The notes under the pieces are model-generated. The model was not told the DNA's origin, searched no databases, and was given only the letters and a program-made list of their open reading frames with translations. From Anaerolineales bacterium (GTDB lineage: Bacteria > Chloroflexota > Anaerolineae > Anaerolineales > Villigracilaceae), in assembly GCA_019187665.1 (NCBI GenBank), contig JABARH010000012.1:62001-126000 (forward strand): DNA of 64,000 bases, written 5' to 3'. Shown in pieces: positions 38,339-45,728 of this stretch. Within the stretch, counting starts at the first letter, position 1. Each line of letters begins with the position of its first letter. Position numbers and translations under genes: made by a program.

Positions 38339-40099
38339 CTACCTCGCCCCCCGCCTCCCAAATTGACGTTCCAACATATCCACCGATAAGTGAATCATCG
38401 TCGGTCTGCCATGCGGGCAGGTGCGCGGTGACTCGCAGGATTCCAGGTCTGCGAGCAGGGCGCGCTGTTCGTCGGCAGAGAGCGTCTGCCCGCCTTTGAC
38501 CGCCAGCCGCTTGCAGACGCGTCCCGCCAATTTCGCTTCGATCTCATTTTGAAGCGGCGACTCGTCCTCCTCGAAATCCTCCACCAGCGCGCGCAGCGCC
38601 GAGGCGGGATCCGCGCCCGCGAACAGGGCGGGGATGGCGCGCACTTGAAATGAATTGCCCCCGAACTCTTCCACATCGAAACCGAAATGCTGGAGGATGG
38701 ATAATTGAGAAAGCAGCAGCCCGGCCGATTGAGGAGATAATTGAACGACAGCCGGAGAGAGCAATGCCTGCGATGGAATCTTTTTCTGTTCGCGCTGCGC
38801 CATCAACTTCTCGAACAGGACGCGCTCGTGCGCGGCGTGCTGGTCAATCAGATACAAGCCATCCGGGCCCTCCGCGACGAGATAGGTCTGCCCGATCTGG
38901 CCGATGAGGCGCATCAAAGGTAGATTTTCGATTTTCGATTGACGATTTGCGATTTCTGATGGCGGTGAAGATTGATCACTGTTCACTGATGACTGCGAAG
39001 TCCCCGAAGGGGGATCACTGTCTTTCGCCATTGTCCAATCCAGCCCCGCCTGCCTCGACTCGGTTGGCCGACTCGCTCCGCCCCACAATATCGGCGCGAC
39101 TTGCGGGACTGGCGCATAGGCCAGCAGCGCCCGCCGCGTAGATCGTTGAACGAAACTGAAGACGCGGTCCTGATTCTTGAAGCGCACCTCGGCCTTGGCA
39201 GGGTGGACGTTCACATCCACATCTTCGGCGTTGATTTCCAAAAACAATGCCGCCATCGGGTAACGCCCGACCATGAGCAGCGTGTGATAGGCCTGGGTCA
39301 GGGCGGCGGTCAGCGGCGTATCAGAGACCCATCTTCCGTTGACGAAGAAGGTGATGTCTTTGCGGTTCGAGCGCGTCAACGCGATCGGGCTGATGTAGCC
39401 AGTCAGAGTTAATCCATCTTCTTCGGCGGTCACTTCCAGCATTTGCTTCGCCACTTCCACGCCGTAGAGCGCCGCCAAGATCGCGCGGCGGTCGCCGTCG
39501 CCCGCTGTTTGCAGCGTGACGGTTTTATCCTCGGTCAACTTGAAACGCACATGCGGATACGCCAGCGCGTAACGCGTCACCAGGCCGTCCATGGCGCGGC
39601 GTTCGGTCGCGTCGCTTTTTAAGAATTTGAGCCGCGCCGGGACGTTGTAAAACAAATCTTCGACGCGTACGGTCGTGCCGACCGGCGCGCCGACTTTTTC
39701 GACTCCGCCGCTGATTCCGCCCTCCGCCTTCAGGCGCGCGCCCGCATCCGAATCGGCGACGCGCGAGACGATCGTCAGCCGCGCGACCGAGCCGATGGAG
39801 GCCAGCGCCTCGCCGCGAAAACCAAGCGTCCCGATGGAAAAAAGCTGGTCGGCGCGCGCCAACTTCGAGGTCGCGTGACGCGTCAGCGCCAATTCCAGTT
39901 CGTTTGCGGGGATGCCCGTCCCGTCGTCGGCGATCTCGATCCGTTTGCGCCCCGCCTCCGCGATGGTCACGGTCACGGAACGCGCGGCGGCGTCCAGCGA
40001 ATTTTCGACGAGTTCCTTCACGACGGACGCGGGACGCTCGATCACTTCGCCCGCGGCGATCTGCGAGGCGACTTCGGATGAAAGCAGGCGAATGGGCAT
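38339..40099 (-). CDS. mutL: DNA mismatch repair protein MutL (endonuclease type)
   Basis: The 586-residue protein has the GHKL ATPase N-domain (IAAGEVIERPASVVKELVENSLDA, DDGTGI, TLGFRGEALASI). Its C-domain carries the endonuclease motif DQHAAHERVLFE, which fits DQHA-x2-E-x4-E, together with VCKRLAV, CPHGRPT and FGRRG. This points to nicking MutL, as in bacteria without MutH. The linker (about residues 360-395) contains SSVNSDQSSPPSEIANRQSKIEN, which is translated dispersed-repeat DNA. No ribosome site is present; TATAATGGAAAC directly precedes the ATG, so the mRNA is probably leaderless. The gene is divergent from a HAD phosphatase and shares its -10 region. Confidence 0.96.
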   Translation of the reverse strand: MPIRLLSSEVASQIAAGEVIERPASVVKELVENSLDAAARSVTVTIAEAGRKRIEIADDGTGIPANELELALTRHATSKLARADQLFSIGTLGFRGEALASIGSVARLTIVSRVADSDAGARLKAEGGISGGVEKVGAPVGTTVRVEDLFYNVPARLKFLKSDATERRAMDGLVTRYALAYPHVRFKLTEDKTVTLQTAGDGDRRAILAALYGVEVAKQMLEVTAEEDGLTLTGYISPIALTRSNRKDITFFVNGRWVSDTPLTAALTQAYHTLLMVGRYPMAALFLEINAEDVDVNVHPAKAEVRFKNQDRVFSFVQRSTRRALLAYAPVPQVAPILWGGASRPTESRQAGLDWTMAKDSDPPSGTSQSSVNSDQSSPPSEIANRQSKIENLPLMRLIGQIGQTYLVAEGPDGLYLIDQHAAHERVLFEKLMAQREQKKIPSQALLSPAVVQLSPQSAGLLLSQLSILQHFGFDVEEFGGNSFQVRAIPALFAGADPASALRALVEDFEEDESPLQNEIEAKLAGRVCKRLAVKGGQTLSADEQRALLADLESCESPRTCPHGRPTMIHLSVDMLERQFGRRGAR

Positions 40100-40105
40100 G
40101 TTTCC

Positions 40106-40113
40106 ATTATAAT
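40106..40113. promoter_or_regulatory. Shared bidirectional -10 (ATTATAAT) between mutL and the HAD gene
   Basis: The palindrome gives TATAAT on both strands. On the minus strand it lies 6 nt before the mutL ATG, and on the plus strand 6 nt before the GTG of the HAD gene. Both transcripts would be leaderless. No good -35 is visible in either direction. Confidence 0.7.
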
Positions 40114-40119
40114 CGCGCC

Positions 40120-40755
40120 GTGAAATTTACCACCGTCTTTTTCGACCTCGACGACACGCTCTATCCCGCCAGCGTCGGTCTGTGGCATTCCATCAAGGAG
40201 CGCATGAACGTTTATATGCGCGAGCGCATGAGGTTCGACCCCGTTGAAATTCCGCGCCTGCGCGAAAAATATTTTCTTGAATACGGCACAACCTTGCGCG
40301 GCCTGCAAGCCAACCATCCGATTGACGCGGACGATTTTCTGGCCTTCGTACACGACCTCCCGCTGCGCGACTATCTGACTCCCGATCCGACTCTCCGTTC
40401 GGTCATCGCTTCATTGCCGACCCGCAAGTTGATCTTCACCAACGCGGACGCCAGCCACGCCCAGCGCGTCCTGGCCGCGCTCGACCTGGAGGGACTCTTC
40501 GAATCTATCGTGGACGTAAATCGAGTCGCGCCGTATTGCAAGCCCATGCCCGAATCTTTCGCGATCGCGATGAAAGCGGCAGGCGAGACCGACCCCGCGC
40601 GCTGCGCGATGATAGACGACCTGCCGCGCACCGCCCGGGCCGCGAGCGACTTTGGCATGTTTGGCCTGCTCTATGGCCGCGCTGAACCGCACCCCGACGC
40701 GGACGCGTCTTTTGCCGATTGGAAGCAATTGCCGGCGCTGTTGAATGGGAGATGA
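40120..40755 (+). CDS. HAD-family phosphatase (pyrimidine 5'-nucleotidase-like)
   Basis: The start is GTG, 6 nt after a TATAAT; the longer open frame upstream is antisense to mutL. The 211-residue protein has all HAD motifs: I, FFDLDDTLYP; II, LIFTNAD; III, Lys in YCKPMPESF; IV, MIDDLPRT. The overall layout matches the Sdt1/Phm8 pyrimidine 5'-nucleotidase branch, which dephosphorylates nucleoside or sugar monophosphates in the cytoplasm. The exact substrate is unknown. A small membrane-protein gene begins 6 bp after its stop. Confidence 0.92.
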   Translation: MKFTTVFFDLDDTLYPASVGLWHSIKERMNVYMRERMRFDPVEIPRLREKYFLEYGTTLRGLQANHPIDADDFLAFVHDLPLRDYLTPDPTLRSVIASLPTRKLIFTNADASHAQRVLAALDLEGLFESIVDVNRVAPYCKPMPESFAIAMKAAGETDPARCAMIDDLPRTARAASDFGMFGLLYGRAEPHPDADASFADWKQLPALLNGR

Positions 40756-40761
40756 ATTGCC

Positions 40762-40953
40762 ATGCCGCCATTATTCGAAAACGCCGCCTTTCTGATCATC
40801 ATTGGGATCATCGCCTTTGTCTTCCTGGGATTGAACCTGTTCACCGCGCTGGTCGTTTTGCGCGAACGAAAAAACAAGGTGGATGAACTGCTGAACCGCG
40901 ATCAGCAGGCCATGGACGAACTGCACCGGCGCGTGGAGAAGTTGAAAAAGTAA
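40762..40953 (+). CDS. Small membrane protein with C-terminal coiled coil
   Basis: The 63-residue protein has one strongly hydrophobic helix (AFLIIIGIIAFVFLGLNLFTALVVL, about residues 9-33) and a charged helical tail (RERKNKVDELLNRDQQAMDELHRRVEKLKK) with heptad-like spacing. The tail is expected in the cytoplasm because of its RERK flank. GGGAG lies 10 nt before the ATG. Its position directly behind the HAD gene suggests co-transcription. I recognise no family; it could be a small regulator or scaffold of a membrane complex. Confidence 0.7.
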   Translation: MPPLFENAAFLIIIGIIAFVFLGLNLFTALVVLRERKNKVDELLNRDQQAMDELHRRVEKLKK

Positions 40954-41079
40954 CGCAAGCAGAGCAACGCCTGCCCACCATAGGGCGGCTTCACCGCAGT
41001 CAGGGGAATACGATGTCCAACGCTTAAAAAAAACAGCCCCGCCTCACGACGGGACTGCTCACTGCTCACTGACCGCTGC
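40954..41079. repeat. Spacer with CACTGCTCACTG-type low-complexity repeat
   Basis: Between convergent genes lies CTGCTCACTGCTCACTGACC and related sequence, together with GCCCCGCCTCACGACGGGACTGC, which may fold as a weak hairpin after folD. No gene is seen. Confidence 0.5.
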
Positions 41080-41991
41080 TCACTCCCCCTGTATCTCCGC
41101 CGCCCGCAGCGTATTCGCCATCAGCATCGCGATCGTCATCGGTCCCACCCCGCCAGGCACGGGCGTGATGAATCCCGCCACTTCTTTCGCTTCGTCATAA
41201 TTCACGTCGCCGACCAATTTCTGTTTCGGCTTGCCCGTCTTTTCGCTGATGACAGGATTCCCCTTTTCATCCAACACGGGAACGCCGTTAATGCCCACGT
41301 CAATCACCGCCGCGCCAGGCTTGATCCAGTCGCCGCGCACCATCTGCGCGCGGCCAACGGCCGCGATGACGATATCTGCATCGCGTAAAACCGCGGAAAT
41401 ATCTTTTGTGCGCGAGTGGGCGATCGTCACCGTCGCGTCTTCTTTCACCAGCAGCAACGCGGCGGGCATGCCCACGATGTTCGAGCGCCCCAACACCACC
41501 GCGTTCGCGCCCTTGATCGTCACGCCCGCTTCTTTAAGAAGATAGATACATCCGTACGGCGTGCATGGCACGAACAAAGGCTCGCGTCCCCTCTGCGCCA
41601 GGCGTCCCAGATTGATCGGCGAGAATCCATCCACGTCCTTTTCGATGCTGACCAGTTGCAAAACGCGCTCCTCATCCAAATGTGACGGAAGCGGCAGCTG
41701 CACGAGAATCCCATTCACCTGCGGGTCGGCGTTCAACTCGCGAATTAATTTCTCCAGGTCCGCCTGCGAAACATCGGCGGGCAATGGCTTGTGATGCGAG
41801 ATCATCCCCAATTCGGCGCACGCCTTCTGCTTCATGCTCACATACGTTCTCGAGTCGATTCGTTCGCCCACCAGCACGGTCGCCAGCGCGGGCTGAGATT
41901 TTCCCGCCGCTGCCCGCGCCGCCACCTTCGTCTTCACCTCCTCGCGCACCTTCTGCGCGATGGCGGTTCCGTCAATGATTTTTGCCGTCAT
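41080..41991 (-). CDS. folD: Bifunctional methylenetetrahydrofolate dehydrogenase/cyclohydrolase FolD
   Basis: FolD interconverts 5,10-methylene-, methenyl- and 10-formyl-tetrahydrofolate, supplying one-carbon units. The 303-residue protein has YVSMKQKACAELGM (active-site Tyr and Lys), QLPLPSHLDEERVL, DVDGFSPINLGRL, VLGRSNIVGMPAALLL and PVPGGVGPMTIAMLM. A slightly longer insert (EKGNPVISEKTGKPKQKLVGDV) is common in some lineages. AAAGGAGCAAAGC precedes the ATG. TATAAT lies about 60 nt upstream. Confidence 0.97.
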   Translation of the reverse strand: MTAKIIDGTAIAQKVREEVKTKVAARAAAGKSQPALATVLVGERIDSRTYVSMKQKACAELGMISHHKPLPADVSQADLEKLIRELNADPQVNGILVQLPLPSHLDEERVLQLVSIEKDVDGFSPINLGRLAQRGREPLFVPCTPYGCIYLLKEAGVTIKGANAVVLGRSNIVGMPAALLLVKEDATVTIAHSRTKDISAVLRDADIVIAAVGRAQMVRGDWIKPGAAVIDVGINGVPVLDEKGNPVISEKTGKPKQKLVGDVNYDEAKEVAGFITPVPGGVGPMTIAMLMANTLRAAEIQGE

Positions 41992-42049
41992 GCTTTGCTC
42001 CTTTGAAAAATTCGGACGCGTACTCGGCGCTCTCTTGCGCCGCCATTAA

Positions 42050-42055
42050 ATTATA
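42050..42055 (-). promoter_or_regulatory. -10 element of folD
   Basis: TTGTATAAT on the minus strand, about 60 nt before the ATG. TTATGC at the right distance (17 bp) is only a weak -35. Confidence 0.5.
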
Positions 42056-42097
42056 CAAGCCCTCCCTCATCCGCATAAGTGACACTCGTCCCGAATT

Positions 42098-43378
42098 TCA
42101 CGTCACCAACCTCCCCTTCATTCCCTCCTCGCCCGCCTCCACCAACTCCACCTCATCCACCTCGTTCCACCTCGGCGAGAAGGCCGCCGCGCGCACGCGC
42201 AGATAATTTTCCGTCCAGCCCTCCATTTGCCAGCCCCGGTCGTTCAACTCGGTCACCGACTCCCACAACGCCGACATTTTCCTCCCGACGAATTTCCGCC
42301 GATAGACTTTTGCCGACTCAGCGAGCGCTTCCCGCAAAATCCGATTCCGCCTCTTCCTGACCTCCAGGCGGATCTGCCCCCTCATGCGTGACGCGGCCGT
42401 TCCAGGCCGCGGCGAATAGGTGAACACATGCCCGCCCGCAAAACCCATCTCACGCACGAACTCCAGCGTCTCGGCAAACTCCTCCTCCGTCTCGGCGGGA
42501 AAGCCCGCGATGATATCCGTCGTGATCGCCGCCTCGGGGATCACCGTCCGCGCGGCCGCCAGCAGCGCGCGGAACGACGCGGGCGTGGTCTTGCGCGCCA
42601 TCCGCTTCAACGTGGATTCGCTCCCCGCTTGCAAAGGCAGGTGCAGATGAGGCATGAGGCGCGGATTTTCCCAGAGACGGAAAAAGTCCGCGTCCAAATC
42701 CCAGGGTTCGAGCGAAGAGAGGCGCAGGCGCGGCGCGTCGGTCTGGTCGAGAATCGCCTTTACAAGATCGCGTAAATGAATCCCGCGCTCCTGTCCCCAC
42801 GCGCCAAGATGCACGCCCGTCAGCGCTATTTCCTTCACGCCGCCCGCCAGCGCAAAGTTGACATCCTCAATCACCTCCGCCAGCGGGCGCGAGCGCGCCG
42901 CGCCGCGCGCGACGGTCGTTACGCAAAACGTACAGGCGTTATCGCATCCATCCTGCGCCTTGATGAACGCGCGCGTCCGCCGCTGCAAACCAGGGAGCGG
43001 CTGACGCGCAAGCGGCTCGGTCTCGAATTCCAAATTTGGAATTTTGGATTCTGAATTGAATTCGGAAACAAGATCGTCTTTTTGCAAATTGGAAACGACT
43101 TTTAAAACATTCGGCAGCGAGGCGGCCTCTTTCATTTGAAGCGTCGTCCAACAGCCTGTCGGGATGATCTGCCCCACGCCCGCGCGCGCCAAATGGCGAA
43201 TCAACTGCCGCGAATCCGCGGCCGCGTCCGCAGTGACCGCGCAGGTGTTCACCACCGCCAGCTCCGCGCCCGCGGCCTGCGCGACGATCTCATGCCCCGC
43301 CGCGCGGAATTGGCGCGCCATGGTTTCGATCTCGCTTTGGTTCAGCCGGCAGCCGATGGAGTCGAGATGGATTTTCAT
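42098..43378 (-). CDS. mtaB: tRNA t6A37 methylthiotransferase MtaB
   Basis: MtaB is a radical-SAM enzyme that adds a methylthio group to N6-threonylcarbamoyladenosine at position 37 of tRNAs. The 426-residue protein has the UPF0004 domain with three cluster Cys (SIGCRLNQSE, VVNTCAVTADA, PTGCWTT), the radical-SAM motif DGCDNACTFCVTTVARG, and a C-terminal TRAM-like tail. Between the UPF0004 and radical-SAM domains is a linker, LVSEFNSESKIPNLEFE. It is encoded by AATTCCAAATTTGGAATTTTGG-style repeat DNA and is not expected in the family. It starts 12 bp after the upstream lipoprotein gene's stop, so the two form an operon. Confidence 0.94.
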   Translation of the reverse strand: MKIHLDSIGCRLNQSEIETMARQFRAAGHEIVAQAAGAELAVVNTCAVTADAAADSRQLIRHLARAGVGQIIPTGCWTTLQMKEAASLPNVLKVVSNLQKDDLVSEFNSESKIPNLEFETEPLARQPLPGLQRRTRAFIKAQDGCDNACTFCVTTVARGAARSRPLAEVIEDVNFALAGGVKEIALTGVHLGAWGQERGIHLRDLVKAILDQTDAPRLRLSSLEPWDLDADFFRLWENPRLMPHLHLPLQAGSESTLKRMARKTTPASFRALLAAARTVIPEAAITTDIIAGFPAETEEEFAETLEFVREMGFAGGHVFTYSPRPGTAASRMRGQIRLEVRKRRNRILREALAESAKVYRRKFVGRKMSALWESVTELNDRGWQMEGWTENYLRVRAAAFSPRWNEVDEVELVEAGEEGMKGRLVT

Positions 43379-43390
43379 GGAAAGATTCGT

Positions 43391-44059
43391 TTACGGTTGC
43401 AGGACCACGAACTCGTCGAAGACCATGTCCACCTGGGTTTGATCGAATGTTCCTGCCACGAGGCCCACCTCGCCGCTGGTCAACGCTGTATCGCTGGCCT
43501 GCGAGACCAGGAACCCGTTGACATACAATGAGAGCGTGTTTCCAATGCAGTCGGCGCGCAGGTGATTGATGGCCAGCCCGGTCTTGATGGCGCTCGACTG
43601 CGCCGGGGCGGTCTGACCGAGCAGGACGCCCTGTCCTCCCTCCGCGCGGCCGACCGCGTAATACCCGCTGTTGGTAATGATGAAAAAATAATAGCGCGCC
43701 GAATCCCCGACCTGACTCATGCGGCAGATGATTCCCGCGCGGTTGTCGTCCGGCCCGTCAATCTTTACCGCGTCCACCTCGACGCGCGTATCGTTGAACG
43801 CTCTGCCCGGTGTGGCAAAGTAATTCATATGCGGGCCTTTCACCAAAATACGATAAACGCCGTCATCGTAATCCATAATTCCTTCGGCGTCGCTCACGCG
43901 TTCCCAGCCGCTGGCAGGATTCGAGAAATCATCCAGAAATAGAACCGAACCGGGCGCGGGCGGTTCAGCCGTCGGCCCGGAAGGATTCGAACTGCCCGGC
44001 AGGAACGAACAGCCCGCCGTCAAAACAATGGCGAGAAGGATCTGAAGTATTTTGTTCAT
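43391..44059 (-). CDS. Lipoprotein with a laminin-G/concanavalin-like beta domain
   Basis: The 222-residue precursor has lipobox LTAGC (Cys17), a short Ser/Pro linker and a beta-sandwich domain (about residues 40-222): LFLDDFSNPASGWERVSDAEGIMDYDDGVYRI, GIICRMSQVGDSARYYFFIITNSGYY, ADCIGNTLSLYVNGFLV, VDMVFDEFVV. The pattern resembles the 3-keto-disaccharide hydrolase (DUF1080)/LamG fold, often carbohydrate binding. It is extracytoplasmic. TAGAAT lies exactly 6 nt before the ATG without a ribosome site, so it is probably leaderless. It is followed by mtaB. The ligand is unknown. Confidence 0.85.
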   Translation of the reverse strand: MNKILQILLAIVLTAGCSFLPGSSNPSGPTAEPPAPGSVLFLDDFSNPASGWERVSDAEGIMDYDDGVYRILVKGPHMNYFATPGRAFNDTRVEVDAVKIDGPDDNRAGIICRMSQVGDSARYYFFIITNSGYYAVGRAEGGQGVLLGQTAPAQSSAIKTGLAINHLRADCIGNTLSLYVNGFLVSQASDTALTSGEVGLVAGTFDQTQVDMVFDEFVVLQP

Positions 44060-44065
44060 GGCCGT

Positions 44066-44071
44066 ATTCTA
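44066..44071 (-). promoter_or_regulatory. -10 element for the leaderless lipoprotein-mtaB unit
   Basis: TAGAAT on the minus strand, 6 nt before the ATG. The region where a -35 would lie falls inside the end of the adjacent MITE-like element, which may therefore have supplied or altered promoter sequence. Confidence 0.5.
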
Positions 44072-44078
44072 TCATCAC

Positions 44079-44206
44079 CAGAACTTACACATAATTGGCG
44101 TTCTCCCCTGGCGCCGCCCGTGATTTGCCTGGCAAATCAGGCAGGCGTAACGCCAGCAGGCACGTTAGACCTTCGGCGCGCTCTACGCAAGGTTTTGCGT
44201 AAGCCT
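44079..44206 (+). mobile_element. MITE-like element, full-length copy (about 128 bp)
   Basis: It begins CAGAACTTACACATAATTGG and ends GGTTTTGCGTAAGCCTTG. The interior GGCGTTCTCCCCTGGCGCC, GATTTGCCTGGCAAATC and CGTAACGCCAGCAGG match the 30722-30850 copy in inverse orientation. It ends about 10 bp from the stop of the TPR gene and begins 8 bp from the lipoprotein's -10. No ORF is present. Confidence 0.8.
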
Positions 44207-44216
44207 TGATCACGCA

Positions 44217-45611
44217 TTACGGAAAATATTGCTCCAGCATTTCTCTGGCGAGCAGGCCGGACGCGCCGTCTGAGTCGAGATCGCGTGCCAGCAATAATTG
44301 CGCGCGCGCCGCCGGGTAATCTCCGCGTTGCAGGTACAGCATGCCCAGGTGCAAATGCGCGGCGGCAAGATTTGCATCCAGGGCCAGCGCGTGTTGCAGG
44401 GCGGCTTCGGCCTCGGCGTGCAGCCCGCTCGAAAGATAGAGCCAGCCAAGCAAGTCATAGGAGGCGGCGTCGTCTGGGGCAAGCAACACAACCTGATGCG
44501 CGGCGGCCACGCCCACTTCGGCGGTTTGAAATGTGTACTGCGCGCAAAACACCGCCAGCAGCCGCCAGAACGAAGCGTCTGTTGGGGCCAGCGATGCGGC
44601 GCGCTGGTAGGCATCCAACGCGGAGGGCAGGTCGCTACTTTGCGCGTAGGCTTCTCCAAGCGCGGCCTGCCAGAATGGATTCTCCGGCTCAAGGATGACC
44701 GCCCATTGAAATTCCGCCAGCGCGCGGCGCGGTTGTTCATTTCGCTTCCAATACAAACCGGAGAGGGCGCGCACATTGGCCGAAAACGGATTCAGCGCCA
44801 CTGCGTACTCCACCTCTTCGCCTCCGCCCTGACCGAGGTGTTGCTTCGCCTCGCCCAACCAGGCCCACGCCTCGGCATTTTCTCCGTCTGCCTCGACCGC
44901 GCGCTGGAAGGCCTCGCGCGCCAGCCCCCATTCCTGCACCAATCCCAGCCCGCGCCCGATGACCATCAGCCGTTTCGATTCATCCTTTTCCAGCGAGGCA
45001 AGGTTGAGGGTGGTCCGCAGGGTCTGATAGGCCGGGGCGTAATCTTCATTTTGTTCAGCCGCAAGGGATAGTTCCGCGAGCGCGCGCTCGCGATCCTCCA
45101 GCGCGGATAATAATCCGAAACGATAATGAGCGGGCGCGTCATCCGCTTGGAACGCCAGATAGTTTTCCAGCGCGGCCGATTCGCGCGCCAGGTCGCCCTG
45201 CGCGTACTGCGCCAATGCCAGTAGGCGATACGCTCTGGCGTTGGCGCCGGTCTTCTCCAGTCCCTGTTCGAGGACGCGAAGCGCTTCCTCGATCTGGTCG
45301 AGCTGAAGATGCGATTCGCCCAGGTCGGTCCATCCACCGGGAGAGAGGGAGGGGGAGCGCCTCAGCAGGCGGATCGCGTCGTTGTAATTTTTTGCGGCGA
45401 AGGCGGCGCGCCCGGCGCGTTCCCATAGCTCTGTGCGCCAGAAGAGCAGGCGCGCTGCATGTTCGTAATCTCGCGCGGCGTCGGCGAAGTCGCCATTGGC
45501 AGCGTCGGAGTCGGCGTGGCGGAGGTCTGCGCAGGCAGAACCAAGCGCGGGGAGGAAAATCAGGCCGCACAGGGCCAGCAGGATCAGGATTCGGGAGAGA
45601 AGCGGGCGCAT
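44217..45611 (-). CDS. Exported TPR-repeat protein
   Basis: The start is the ATG 6 nt after TATAAT (TATAATGGAAACATG), giving 464 residues. A signal sequence or anchor (about residues 5-28, LLSRILILLALCGLIFLPALGSAC) precedes about 10 TPR-like units (for example ADARDYEHAARL-type, YNDAIRLLRRSPSLSPGGW, LDAYQRAASLAPTDASFWRLLAVF, AEAALQHALALDANLAAAHLHLGMLYLQRGDY). The Cys near the end of the hydrophobic run does not form a standard lipobox, so anchoring is uncertain. The protein is an extracytoplasmic scaffold of unknown partner. It is divergent from a large sensor-kinase-like gene. Confidence 0.83.
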   Translation of the reverse strand: MRPLLSRILILLALCGLIFLPALGSACADLRHADSDAANGDFADAARDYEHAARLLFWRTELWERAGRAAFAAKNYNDAIRLLRRSPSLSPGGWTDLGESHLQLDQIEEALRVLEQGLEKTGANARAYRLLALAQYAQGDLARESAALENYLAFQADDAPAHYRFGLLSALEDRERALAELSLAAEQNEDYAPAYQTLRTTLNLASLEKDESKRLMVIGRGLGLVQEWGLAREAFQRAVEADGENAEAWAWLGEAKQHLGQGGGEEVEYAVALNPFSANVRALSGLYWKRNEQPRRALAEFQWAVILEPENPFWQAALGEAYAQSSDLPSALDAYQRAASLAPTDASFWRLLAVFCAQYTFQTAEVGVAAAHQVVLLAPDDAASYDLLGWLYLSSGLHAEAEAALQHALALDANLAAAHLHLGMLYLQRGDYPAARAQLLLARDLDSDGASGLLAREMLEQYFP

Positions 45612-45617
45612 GTTTCC

Positions 45618-45623
45618 ATTATA
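45618..45623 (-). promoter_or_regulatory. -10 element for leaderless TPR gene
   Basis: TATAAT on the minus strand, then GGAAAC and the ATG, identical over these 15 bases to the mutL start region. No clear -35 is present. Confidence 0.6.
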
Positions 45624-45710
45624 CGCCGGCGATTTCACCGCGAGCGTACGCGAGCGCCGCGAGCGCCGCGGGCGTCATGGAATTATCACAGTCAAAATTC
45701 AAACGCGGTG

Positions 45711-45716
45711 TATAAT
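45711..45716 (+). promoter_or_regulatory. -10 element of the sensor-kinase-like gene
   Basis: TATAAT preceded by GTG, 12 nt before the ATG. The leader would be only about 5 nt, so translation starts close to the 5' end. Confidence 0.5.
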
Positions 45717-45728
45717 CGCGGCCAACAC

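Noticed and set aside
39904..40119. Longer N-terminus for the HAD phosphatase.
   Set aside because: The extra codons are antisense to mutL, and the promoter -10 lies at 40108-40113, after them.
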